A stretch of 64,000 bases of DNA from Bacteroidales bacterium (GTDB lineage Bacteria; Bacteroidota; Bacteroidia; Bacteroidales; Lentimicrobiaceae): assembly GCA_016709025.1 (NCBI GenBank), contig JADJEQ010000005.1, forward strand, positions 186,001-250,000, in the 5' to 3' direction. Shown piece after piece: positions 9,427 to 17,312 of this stretch. A program made the translations under genes and the position numbers. Positions within the stretch are counted from its first letter, which is position 1. Each line of letters starts with the position of its first letter. The notes beneath the pieces are model-generated. The model did no database searches. It was not told where the DNA came from and worked only from the letters and a program-made list of their open reading frames with translations.

Positions 9427-11535
9427 ATGTTTAAAAAAGCCGGACTTTTTATAGCGATTATCACACTATTTATGAATGTCTCAGGACATAATACCTCCCG
9501 CGAGGAGGCTGGGAAAGCAGCCAGGGCATTTATGCACAGCAGGCTTAATCTCACCAGCCCGGTTGATATTTCAGGAGTTAACACTGCAAACATCATAGAA
9601 ATTGAAGCGGGAACTTCTCAGATTTATGCTGTGAATTTTACTTCCGGCGGTTTTGTTCTGGTTGCCGGTAACACTGCATCAGTTCCGGTACTTGGATATT
9701 CGTTTGAAGGAACCTACACCGGCGAAGGATTGCCACCCACTTTTCAGGCCTGGATAGAAGGCTATAAATTGCAGATCAGTGATCTGGCGGAAAGAAATAT
9801 TCAGCCAACCATAGAAATACAGCAGAAATGGGACGATCTGTTTAATTACAATCCCGGGATTCATACATCACTTCTTGCCACGACACAGGTTTCCCCTTTG
9901 TTAACTTCTACATGGGACCAGGGAGCCAGATACAACGAACTTTGCCCTGAAGATAACGGAGGTCCCGGCGGACATGTATGGTCAGGTTGCGTGGCTACGG
10001 CTATGTCGCAAATAATCAATTATTGGCGCTATCCATTACAGGGGATCGGCTCTCATGGATACTATTCGGATTATGGTTACCTGTTCGTAAACTTCGGTGA
10101 ATCCACCTATGATTACAATCAGATGAACAACAATATTGCCGGTGAAGACAACTATGAAATGGCCGAAATACAATATCATTGCGGGGTTGCGGTGGATATG
10201 ATGTACTCTGCAAGCGGATCAGGAGCATATAGCTGGGATGCAGTTCAGGTACTCGAGGAAAATTTTGGGTACAACAGTGGAATCTCTCTTGAATTGAAAG
10301 AAGATTATTCTGATAGTGACTGGGCTGGCCTGCTGATAGAAAATCTTGACAATGGCTGGCCTATGTATTATCATGGATTTGGTACGGGTGGTCATGCTTT
10401 TAATGTTGATGGATACCAGGGAGCCGATTATTTCCATTTTAACTGGGGCTGGAGTGGGTCATACAATGGCTACTTTTATCTGAATAATCTCAATCCCGGT
10501 GGCAATAACTTCACCGAAGGACAGGGAGCCATCGTCAACTTTGTTCCCGGAAATAATTACCCATATTATTGTAACGGGGTTACCACACTCACTCGTCACA
10601 ACGGCGCCCTTGAAGACGGCAGCGGACCGATTGATCCATATGCTTCTGGGCTTAATTGCGGATGGCTCATTGCCCCGGAAGACTCAATTTCAGGGCTCAC
10701 ACTGATCTTCGAAAAGTTTGATGTTACATCAGGCATCGATGCCCTGAATGTTTACGATGGTCCTGATGCAGGATCGCCTTTACTCGGTAGTTTCACAGGC
10801 AGCGCCATGCCTCCTTCCCTCACTGCAACAGGTGATGAAATGTATATTGAATTTCTTACATCCGGCAACCAGGGAACCGGATGGAAAGCGCATTATACCA
10901 GTTCTGTTGTTTCCTATTGCTCAGGACTTACAACACTTACCGAACCTGAAGGAACCATCGATGATGGTAGCGCGGGACGCCTGTATCACAATAATTCTGT
11001 ATGTAAATATAAAATTACTCCTGAGGGAGCTTCCAATATTTCTATCAACTTCAACAGTTTAAACACAGAATCAGGTGTTGACCTGATAAAGATTTATGAC
11101 TATGTATCTCAGTCACTTATCGGAACTTATTCTGGCGACCAGATTCCCGGCGAAATCCTGGTTCCTTCCGGTAAAGCTTACATACTGTTTACTACCAACA
11201 ACGATGTACAAGGCGAAGGCTGGGAATTTTCGTATACCAGTTCTGTTACCGGAGTTAATGAAACAGCTTTTGGGTCCGGAAGTCTGAACGTGAAATCTTA
11301 CCCCAATCCTGCCAATGAATGGCTTAGGATAGAGCTTTCTAATGCCGTAGAAACAAAAGTTGAGTTAAGCCTGGTTGCTGCCGATGGCAGGGAAGTACTC
11401 GCACCTGTTAATTATTCCATTTCTGGAACCCGGATTGTTTTACTGAATACTTCAGAAATAAAAAATGGAATTTATTTTCTGAAATATTCATCATCCGAAG
11501 GATCCGGAATGAAAAAGGTTATAATTGGGAGATAA
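9427..11535 (+). CDS. Secreted C10 (streptopain-like) cysteine peptidase, second tandem copy, T9SS cargo
   Basis: A 702-residue paralogue of the gene just upstream with the same order of parts. A signal peptide (about 1-20) is followed by a propeptide with TSGGFVLVAGN. The catalytic domain has Cys188 (GGHVWSGCVATAMSQI), His323 (GGHAFNVDGYQ) and FHFNWGWSGSYNGYF. Two CUB-like domains follow (about 383-490 and 492-600), then a T9SS sorting domain from about 620 (LNVKSYPNPANEW) ending KKVIIGR. Catalytic motifs are intact, so both copies look active, while the substrate-facing and CUB regions differ clearly in sequence. An imperfect -7 box (TACTTTCG, 9398-9405) precedes it. The gene has its own terminators on both sides, so the three peptidases are probably separate transcription units. 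Confidence 0.93.
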   Translation: MFKKAGLFIAIITLFMNVSGHNTSREEAGKAARAFMHSRLNLTSPVDISGVNTANIIEIEAGTSQIYAVNFTSGGFVLVAGNTASVPVLGYSFEGTYTGEGLPPTFQAWIEGYKLQISDLAERNIQPTIEIQQKWDDLFNYNPGIHTSLLATTQVSPLLTSTWDQGARYNELCPEDNGGPGGHVWSGCVATAMSQIINYWRYPLQGIGSHGYYSDYGYLFVNFGESTYDYNQMNNNIAGEDNYEMAEIQYHCGVAVDMMYSASGSGAYSWDAVQVLEENFGYNSGISLELKEDYSDSDWAGLLIENLDNGWPMYYHGFGTGGHAFNVDGYQGADYFHFNWGWSGSYNGYFYLNNLNPGGNNFTEGQGAIVNFVPGNNYPYYCNGVTTLTRHNGALEDGSGPIDPYASGLNCGWLIAPEDSISGLTLIFEKFDVTSGIDALNVYDGPDAGSPLLGSFTGSAMPPSLTATGDEMYIEFLTSGNQGTGWKAHYTSSVVSYCSGLTTLTEPEGTIDDGSAGRLYHNNSVCKYKITPEGASNISINFNSLNTESGVDLIKIYDYVSQSLIGTYSGDQIPGEILVPSGKAYILFTTNNDVQGEGWEFSYTSSVTGVNETAFGSGSLNVKSYPNPANEWLRIELSNAVETKVELSLVAADGREVLAPVNYSISGTRIVLLNTSEIKNGIYFLKYSSSEGSGMKKVIIGR

Positions 11536-11554
11536 TAGAAAGTAAAACATCATT

Positions 11555-11588
11555 AAAAAAGCGGTCATTTCACAATGTCCGCTTTTTT
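11555..11588. terminator. Bidirectional terminator between the C10 peptidase and phoH
   Basis: Arms 11555-11568 and 11575-11588 pair (AAAAAAGCGG core) with one mismatch and a 6-nt loop. A-run and T-run on opposite sides let it serve both convergent genes. Confidence 0.85.
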
Positions 11589-11592
11589 GCTT

Positions 11593-12612
11593 TTAAAGGG
11601 TTGCATCCGGCGAAGAAGTTTTCGATTCCTCCGGCAACTTTTGGTTCGGTAAACCCTGGGAATGTTGTGCGTCAGCTTCGTTGCTGTAAGCTCTGATGAT
11701 TTTTGTTACTAATTTGTGGCGGATCACATCTGTTTCATCAAGGATGATAAAATCAATTCCCTGTATGTTTTTCAGGATTTTGGAAGCCTGCACCAGGCCC
11801 GATTGCTGATGACGGGGAAGGTCAATCTGCGTGACATCGCCGGTAATGAAGAACTTAGCCGACCTGCCCATCCGTGTCAGGAACATCTTCAACTGACTTG
11901 AAGTTGCATTCTGGGCTTCATCCAGGATGGCAAATACATGGTCGAGGGTGCGGCCACGCATAAAGGCAAGGGGTGCAATCTCAATGGTGCCATCTTCTAT
12001 GTAGGTAAGCAGTTTTTGCGGAGGTAGCATATCGCGAAGGGCATCGTAGAGGGGCTGCATGTAAGGATCGAGTTTTTCCTTCATATCACCGGGCAGGAAA
12101 CCAAGATTCTCGCCTGCCTCTACAGCAGGACGGGTTAGTATAATACGTTTTACTTCATGGTTCTTCAATGCACGAACAGCAAGTGCCACAGCCGTATAGG
12201 TTTTTCCTGTTCCCGCCGGGCCGATGGCGAAAACCATATCGTTTTTGGCAATGCTTTCAACGATTTTAAGCTGGTTTGGAGTCCTGGCCTTGATAACCAT
12301 TCCATTGCGGCCGTGTACCAATACATCGGGCGGGCTGTCCTTGATCATGCCATTTGACCCGCCCGGTTCTGCCAGTTGCCTGATATCGTTTTCGGTGATG
12401 CTGCCAAAACGCTCGAAATGGATAATAATCAGGTTAAACAGCTCTTCGAAGGCTGCTATCTCGACAGGTTCACCAATTACTTTTATAAATTCACCCCTGG
12501 CGATTATTTTAAGTTTTGGAGTCAGTTCCTTGATGGCATTCAGGTTTCGGTCACCAATACCATATATATCAAGTGGATTATGTGATTCGATGCTAAAAAC
12601 TTTTTCACTCAT
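11593..12612 (-). CDS. PhoH-family ATPase
   Basis: A 339-residue cytosolic P-loop ATPase. Walker A is GPAGTGKT at 131-138; TRPAVEAGENLGFLPGD is the PhoH family signature; Walker B is HVFAILDEAQNAT; and HVFAILDEAQ leads into MFLTRMGRSAKFFITGD. The N-terminal 110 residues match the KH-like region of PhoH/YbeZ proteins. PhoH-like proteins are tied to RNA metabolism and often sit near ybeY, but ybeY is not adjacent here, and the biochemical role of the family is still debated. A minus-strand TACCTTTG box at 12637-12644 gives a leader of about 18 nt. Confidence 0.92.
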   Translation of the reverse strand: MSEKVFSIESHNPLDIYGIGDRNLNAIKELTPKLKIIARGEFIKVIGEPVEIAAFEELFNLIIIHFERFGSITENDIRQLAEPGGSNGMIKDSPPDVLVHGRNGMVIKARTPNQLKIVESIAKNDMVFAIGPAGTGKTYTAVALAVRALKNHEVKRIILTRPAVEAGENLGFLPGDMKEKLDPYMQPLYDALRDMLPPQKLLTYIEDGTIEIAPLAFMRGRTLDHVFAILDEAQNATSSQLKMFLTRMGRSAKFFITGDVTQIDLPRHQQSGLVQASKILKNIQGIDFIILDETDVIRHKLVTKIIRAYSNEADAQHSQGLPNQKLPEESKTSSPDATL

Positions 12613-12636
12613 ACATACAATTTAAGAAAAGCAGGT

Positions 12637-12644
12637 CAAAGGTA
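12637..12644 (-). promoter_or_regulatory. Putative -7 box (TACCTTTG) for phoH
   Basis: Exact TAnnTTTG match 24 bp upstream of the phoH ATG on the minus strand. Confidence 0.5.
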
Positions 12645-12993
12645 GATATTTTTCATCCACGATGAAACCGGTGTTTTGCGATTGACCTCAGGCCTTCCGG
12701 CTGAAACAGAATTGCAATGGTTGTTCGTTTGGCCCCGACATCGCCCGACCTCCGGGAGAATGCTTAGCTGAGTAACAGGTATTCGGGCAAAGCAGTCGGA
12801 GGTCGGGCGGTGCCGGGATCACCAGGCACATTTTAGAATGATATAGATGTTTTAGGTACCCTTAGCGGGACGCTAAGGGTAAGTTTAGAAGAGTAATGGA
12901 GCCGTCGGTGGTCGGGCCGAGACCCTCCGCCACCCAAAGTAAAATCTACCTTCATTGTTTCCAATGACTTCTGCTTAAAATGCTAAAAATTGC
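12645..12993. other. Intergenic region with nested inverted repeats, no gene seen
   Basis: The gap between divergent phoH and the lyase gene holds a 13-bp perfect inverted repeat (CGCCCGACCTCCG at 12742-12754, complement at 12797-12809). It also holds a perfect 11-bp hairpin (TACCCTTAGCG, loop GGA, 12857-12881) and a third imperfect GC-rich inverted repeat near 12905-12940. No T tract follows the hairpins. These could be mobile repeat debris or structured RNA; no open frame of note. Confidence 0.6.
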
Positions 12994-13001
12994 TACTTTT
13001 G
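12994..13001 (+). promoter_or_regulatory. Putative -7 box (TACTTTTG) for the aspartase-like gene
   Basis: Exact TAnnTTTG match ending 4 nt before ATG 13006, which predicts a leaderless or nearly leaderless transcript. Confidence 0.5.
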
Positions 13002-13005
13002 AAGC

Positions 13006-14445
13006 ATGGAATACCGAACCGAATCCGACTTCCTTGGAAGCAGACAGTTGCCTGTTGATGCACTGTTTGGCATTCACGCCCTACGTGCCTGCGATAATTT
13101 TCCCGACAAGACTGCATTTCATCATGAGTGGTTTCGGGCTATGGGGCTGGTTAAACAGGCATGTTATCTTACCGCTTCGTCTTATTATCAGGCATTACAG
13201 CAGAAATTTAATGGGAAACAATTGCCTGTTAAGGTAATTCCGGTTGAGATTTTAAATTCGATGATCGCCGCAGCATCGGAAGTTGCAGGCGGGAAATACA
13301 GTGAACACTTCATTGTACCAGCAATTAGCGGAGGTGCTGGTACCAGCATCAATATGAATGTAAACGAAATTATAGCCAATGCCGCTTTACTTAAACTAGG
13401 TCATAAACCGGGTAATTATCCGGTAATTGATCCTACCGAAGAAGCCAATATTTTTCAGAGCACCAACGATGTGGTTCCCACTGCTCTGAAAGTGGCCGTG
13501 ATGTTCCTGCTGAATGATCTTGAAGCGGCAATAAATGAGCTTAGGGCTGGTTTTGAAGTGCTGGAAGGCCGTTACCGCGACTCCCTCCGGGTGGCCTATA
13601 CCCAGATGCAGGAAGCCGTTCCTTCCTCCTACGGAAAACTTTTTTCAAATTACAGTGATGCCCTTTCACGTGACTGGTGGCGCGTTTCCAAATGCTTTGA
13701 GAGGATCAAAGTTGTTAACCTGGGTGGAAGTGCCATCGGGACTTCTGTTGCCGTTCCCCGTTATTTTGTGATGGAGGTGGTTCAGCAGCTCCAGCTACTG
13801 ACAAAACTTCCGGTGACCCGTGGTGAGAATCTCACCGATACAACCAGCAACCTGGACGCTTTTGTTGAAGTGCATGCTATCCTGAAAGCCCACGCAGTAA
13901 ATCTTGAAAAGATTGCCGGTGATTTGCGTTTGCTGGCTTCTGATCTGACTGGAGCTGGCATTAAACTGCCTCAGCAACAGGTTGGGAGTTCCATTATGCC
14001 TGGAAAGGTTAACCCCGTAATCCCTGAATTCGTTGTTAGTTCTGCCCACCAGGTGTATGCCAATGATATCCTTATTTCGGGGCTTTGCGCTCAGGGATGC
14101 CTTGACCTGAATGCCTATCTGCCCATGATCGGTCATGCCATGATCCAGAGCCTTAAGCTGATGATTGGTTCATGCAGAACAATGCTTGATAATATGGTGA
14201 AAGGAATAGAGGTAAGTACAGGATCCAGCCTTGAGCGTTTAATGCACAGTCCTGCCATTACTACGGCGCTGAGCCCTTATATTGGTTATCATAAGGCTGC
14301 GGAAGTGGCTAAAATGATGAAGTCAGGAGGAAAAAGCATTTTTGAAATCAATAAAGAACTAGACCTCATCCCTGAAGAGAAACTCAAATCCTTACTTGAG
14401 CCGGGAAATCTTCTGAAGGCAGGGTATACAGTGAGTGATTTCTGA
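13006..14445 (+). CDS. Aspartase/fumarase-superfamily lyase, probably aspartate ammonia-lyase
   Basis: A 479-residue cytosolic lyase. The superfamily signature GSSIMPGKVNP is at 327-337; GTSINMNVNEIIAN (112-125) and QSTNDVVPTA (151-160) are substrate-binding regions. In the motif TQMQEAVPSSYG (199-210) a glutamine stands where class II fumarases have their active-site histidine, which matches aspartases, so deamination of aspartate to fumarate is the best guess; substrate is not proven. hydF follows 370 bp downstream on the same strand. From memory, an aspartase-like gene occurs in hydrogenase-maturation clusters of several anaerobes, so a link to H-cluster assembly is possible. The last codons and the stop are part of a heptamer repeat array. 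Confidence 0.85.
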   Translation: MEYRTESDFLGSRQLPVDALFGIHALRACDNFPDKTAFHHEWFRAMGLVKQACYLTASSYYQALQQKFNGKQLPVKVIPVEILNSMIAAASEVAGGKYSEHFIVPAISGGAGTSINMNVNEIIANAALLKLGHKPGNYPVIDPTEEANIFQSTNDVVPTALKVAVMFLLNDLEAAINELRAGFEVLEGRYRDSLRVAYTQMQEAVPSSYGKLFSNYSDALSRDWWRVSKCFERIKVVNLGGSAIGTSVAVPRYFVMEVVQQLQLLTKLPVTRGENLTDTTSNLDAFVEVHAILKAHAVNLEKIAGDLRLLASDLTGAGIKLPQQQVGSSIMPGKVNPVIPEFVVSSAHQVYANDILISGLCAQGCLDLNAYLPMIGHAMIQSLKLMIGSCRTMLDNMVKGIEVSTGSSLERLMHSPAITTALSPYIGYHKAAEVAKMMKSGGKSIFEINKELDLIPEEKLKSLLEPGNLLKAGYTVSDF

Positions 14446-14547
14446 TTTCGGATTTTTGATTTCGGATTTCGGATTTCGGATTTCGGATTTCGGATTTCGG
14501 ATTTCGGAGGTCGGAAGTCAGAAGTCGGAAGTCGGAAGCAAGAAGTA
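14436..14547 (+). repeat. Heptamer tandem array overlapping the lyase stop codon
   Basis: Sixteen consecutive 7-bp units. The first ten are variants of GGATTTC/TGATTTC (14436-14505), then GGAGGTC, GGAAGTC and AGAAGTC variants follow. The TGA stop at 14443-14445 is the start of the second unit, so the last two sense codons (GAT TTC) come from the array. Confidence 0.9.
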
Positions 14548-14814
14548 GTCAGAAGTCAGAGGTCGAAGTCAGAAGTTAAAAAGAAGTAGAAGAAAGTAAG
14601 AGGTCAGAGGTGAAGTAGGAAGTGGAGGAAGTAGGAGGTCGAAGTAAGAAGTGGAAGTAAGAGGTAAGAGGTCAGAAGTGAAGAAGGTTAGGAGGTAGAA
14701 GTGTAAGTAAGAAGTAAGAGGTAAGAAGTGAGTAGTGATTTGGAAATTAGAAATTGAAAATTCTTAGCTCAGTAAAAGAATACTGAATAATTCAATTGAA
14801 TAAGTTATTAAAAA
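14548..14814. repeat. Degenerate purine-rich tract upstream of hydF
   Basis: About 200 bp of decayed AGAAGTC / AGAGGTC / GGAAGTA units continue from the heptamer array, giving a strongly strand-biased G+A tract. The final 70 bp before hydF are AT-rich and must hold its ribosome entry site; no clear TAnnTTTG box was found. Confidence 0.7.
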
Positions 14815-16044
14815 ATGGCCAAAGGGAAGGATACCAAACCACACATCGGAATTTTCGGCCGGCGTAACAATGGCAAAAGTTCACTCATCAATGCCCTGGC
14901 AGGGCAGGAGCTGGCTATTGTATCTGAGGTTGCCGGTACCACAACTGATCCTGTGAAAAAATCCATTGAAATTGCCGGAATCGGGCCGGTAATCCTGATT
15001 GATACCGCCGGGATCGACGATACCGGGGAACTTGGAGACAAACGCGTCGCAAAAACCCGGGAAGCTCTTAAGGTGATTGATCTTGCATTACTGGTGATTA
15101 CGGACAATACTTTTGGGGCTCCCGAAGAAGATCTGGTGGAAGAGTTTGACGATAAAGCGGTACCTTTTTTTATCATCCACAACAAGAGTGATCTTAACCC
15201 CGTAAATCCTGATTGGAAATATTTTCTGGAAGAAAAATATAAGACAATAGTTCTCGATTTCAGCGCAACACAAAGTCCCGATACGGCAAGTGTGGTTTCC
15301 ACCATGCGCCGGTTGATTCCCGAATCAGCCTATACTTCCCCGTCGTTGCTGGGTGATCTGATCTCATATGGTGATGTGGTTTTACTGATAACACCGATAG
15401 ATATTGAAGCACCTGAAGGCCGGATGATTCTCCCCCAGGTACAGGCCATTCGCGATATACTTGATCACGATGGAATTGCAGTGGTTTGTAAAGAGCGTGA
15501 GGTCGACAGCTTTATCCGCAGGATGAATCCGAAACCTGCCCTGGTGGTGACCGATAGTCAGGTATTTCTGAAGGCCGATGCTTCCGTTCCCAAAGAAATC
15601 CCGCTGACCAGCTTCAGCATCTTACTGGCACGTCAGCGGGGCGATTTCCAGAATTACCTGAAGGGTACGCCCAATATATCAAAGCTGAAGGATGGTGATA
15701 GAATACTGATTCTTGAATCGTGTACGCATCATGTTTCGTGCGATGACATTGGGCGTGTTAAAATCCCCCGCTGGCTGGGAAATTACACCGGTAAAAAGCT
15801 TGAATATGAAGTAGTCGCCGGACTGAGTAAGATTCCTGTAGATATACTCAATTATGCCATGGTGATTCAATGCGGTGGCTGTATGATTACCAGGAAACAG
15901 ATTATAAACAGGCTCAAACCAGCCGTGGATGCTGGGATTCCGGTTACGAACTACGGTATGGCCATTGCGTGGGTGCATGGTATCTATAACCGGGCTGTCG
16001 CGCCGTTTACCCTTGAAAGTGGGAAGCCGGTGGATTATTTGTAA
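14815..16044 (+). CDS. hydF: [FeFe]-hydrogenase H-cluster maturation GTPase HydF
   Basis: A 409-residue cytosolic GTPase and scaffold on which the two-iron subcluster is assembled before transfer to the hydrogenase. The N-terminal GTPase domain shows GRRNNGKS (G1, 15-22), GTTTDPVKK (switch region near 41-49), DTAGIDD (63-69) and NKSD (123-126). A dimerisation region follows, then the C-terminal iron-sulfur site with the HydF pattern C-x-H-x47-C-x2-C: Cys303, His305, Cys353 and Cys356 (ESCTHHVS and QCGGCMIT). Length is normal. HydE, HydG and a hydrogenase are not in the window; the only likely partner nearby is the aspartase-like gene upstream. Confidence 0.95.
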   Translation: MAKGKDTKPHIGIFGRRNNGKSSLINALAGQELAIVSEVAGTTTDPVKKSIEIAGIGPVILIDTAGIDDTGELGDKRVAKTREALKVIDLALLVITDNTFGAPEEDLVEEFDDKAVPFFIIHNKSDLNPVNPDWKYFLEEKYKTIVLDFSATQSPDTASVVSTMRRLIPESAYTSPSLLGDLISYGDVVLLITPIDIEAPEGRMILPQVQAIRDILDHDGIAVVCKEREVDSFIRRMNPKPALVVTDSQVFLKADASVPKEIPLTSFSILLARQRGDFQNYLKGTPNISKLKDGDRILILESCTHHVSCDDIGRVKIPRWLGNYTGKKLEYEVVAGLSKIPVDILNYAMVIQCGGCMITRKQIINRLKPAVDAGIPVTNYGMAIAWVHGIYNRAVAPFTLESGKPVDYL

Positions 16045-16090
16045 GACCGGAAGTGAGTTGTGATTTGTGAATTGAGAGTAGTGAGTTTCT

Positions 16091-16147
16091 CAACCTCAAC
16101 CTCAACCTTAACCTTAACCTTAACCTTAACCTTAACCTTTACCTTAA
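16091..16147 (+). repeat. Hexamer microsatellite (CTTAAC)n before the SDR gene
   Basis: About nine copies of a 6-bp unit: CTCAAC variants first, then perfect CTTAAC, and one CTTTAC at the end. It stops 2 bp before the ATG of the SDR gene, so it occupies the ribosome-binding region. It resembles a telomere repeat only by chance. Confidence 0.9.
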
Positions 16148-16149
16148 TT

Positions 16150-16851
16150 ATGAATATAGTAATAACAGGAGCTTCATCAGGAGTCGGACGTGAGACGGCA
16201 AAAATCCTGTCTGATATTCCTGGCAGCAGGATTATCGTTATAGCCCGTAACCTCATGAAAATACAGGCTCTGGCCGGAGAATGCAACATCAGAAAACAGG
16301 AAACGGTGATCCAGCCGGTACAGTTCGATCTGGTGAAGGGCGATATCGATATGCTTGCTCTCCAAATAAACAGGCAGTTGGGAAAAATTGATATCCTGAT
16401 CAACAACGCCGGGTTTTTGGTAAATAAGTCGTTAGGGCAGATTACTTCGACCGATATCGATGATATATTTAATGTAAATGTCAAGGCACCCTTGCTCCTG
16501 ACACAGGCTTTGATTCCTTTAATGAAGCAGGGTTCGCATGTGGTTAACATAGGCAGTATGGGTGGTGTGCAGGGAAGTGTGAAGTTCCCGGGACTATCTG
16601 TTTACAGTGCGAGTAAAGGTGCTTTGTCGATTCTTACGGAATGTCTGGCTGCAGAATTGGCTGAACGAAAGATTTCGGTAAATTGCCTCGCCTTTGGCTC
16701 CGTGCAGACAGAAATGCTGGATAAAGCCTTTCCGGGATACAAAGCACCGGTTACAGCAGCAGGTATGGCAGGATTTGTCGCTGATTTTGCAATGAATGGG
16801 CATAAATTTTTCAACGGAAAGGTTTTGCCTGTATCTTTGTCCACGCCCTGA
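16150..16851 (+). CDS. Short-chain dehydrogenase/reductase
   Basis: A 233-residue classical SDR, an NAD(P)-dependent oxidoreductase of unknown substrate. The start MNIVITGASSGVGRETAK contains the nucleotide-binding TGxxxGxG motif. Downstream are the NNAG motif (DILINNAGF), the catalytic serine region (VVNIGSMGG) and the YxxxK pair in VYSASKGALS. An in-frame ATG at 16060 would translate the upstream hexamer array as a Leu-Thr repeat and is rejected as the start. The gene sits between hydF and rseC on the same strand, 21 bp before rseC, and could be co-transcribed with it. Confidence 0.88.
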   Translation: MNIVITGASSGVGRETAKILSDIPGSRIIVIARNLMKIQALAGECNIRKQETVIQPVQFDLVKGDIDMLALQINRQLGKIDILINNAGFLVNKSLGQITSTDIDDIFNVNVKAPLLLTQALIPLMKQGSHVVNIGSMGGVQGSVKFPGLSVYSASKGALSILTECLAAELAERKISVNCLAFGSVQTEMLDKAFPGYKAPVTAAGMAGFVADFAMNGHKFFNGKVLPVSLSTP

Positions 16852-16872
16852 TCTATAAAAAACTGATTCAGA

Positions 16873-17292
16873 ATGTCTGTTACAGGAGATTGCATTGTTA
16901 AAACCGGTATCGTTGATCATTTGGACGACAAAAATATTTACATCAGAATTGTCAGTGTCAGTGCCTGCGCATCCTGCGAATCTAAAGGATCCTGCACTAC
17001 ATCGGAATCAACTGAGAAGCTGATTGAAGTTGACCGGACCCATGCTCCGGATGCCAGGCCAGGTCAGCAGGTAAAGGTCAGTATGAATTCCCGGAACGGT
17101 GCACTTGCTGTAATACTTGGATATGGAATGCCTTTTATCATCCTCATCATCTCTCTGGTTGTTTTAACTAATTATATGTCAGAGGGTGTTGCAGGTTTAT
17201 TTTCAATATCATTGCTTTTGCCTTACTTTGCAGGGCTTTACTTTTTCAGGAACATGCTGAAGCAGCAGTTTCGGTTTTCAATTGAACAATAG
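16873..17292 (+). CDS. rseC: RseC/MucC-family membrane protein (SoxR-reducing system type)
   Basis: A 139-residue protein with an N-terminal cysteine cluster (SACASCESKGSC, about 30-41) and two hydrophobic helices (about 78-98 and 104-122). This is the RseC/MucC architecture. In enterobacteria RseC works with the Rsx (Rnf) complex to keep SoxR reduced. In many Bacteroidota rseC directly precedes rnfB. Here a 3.1-kb T9SS cargo gene and a terminator separate it from rnfB, so the pairing is kept but the likely operon is broken. Its role in organisms lacking SoxR is uncertain. Confidence 0.85.
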   Translation: MSVTGDCIVKTGIVDHLDDKNIYIRIVSVSACASCESKGSCTTSESTEKLIEVDRTHAPDARPGQQVKVSMNSRNGALAVILGYGMPFIILIISLVVLTNYMSEGVAGLFSISLLLPYFAGLYFFRNMLKQQFRFSIEQ

Positions 17293-17312
17293 AAAAACAC
17301 AATCAAATCACC

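Noticed and set aside
14436..14547. Possible CRISPR array
   Set aside because: Units are 7 bp and contiguous without unique spacers, and no cas genes are present. The same holds for 25853-25936 and 26387-26463.
16091..16147. Telomere-like repeat suggesting eukaryotic or linear-replicon DNA
   Set aside because: Only about nine units, internal, between bacterial genes; a microsatellite.
16060..16149. SDR start at ATG 16060 through the hexamer repeat
   Set aside because: The added 30 residues are a Leu-Thr repeat from the microsatellite; the SDR nucleotide-binding motif starts right at ATG 16150.
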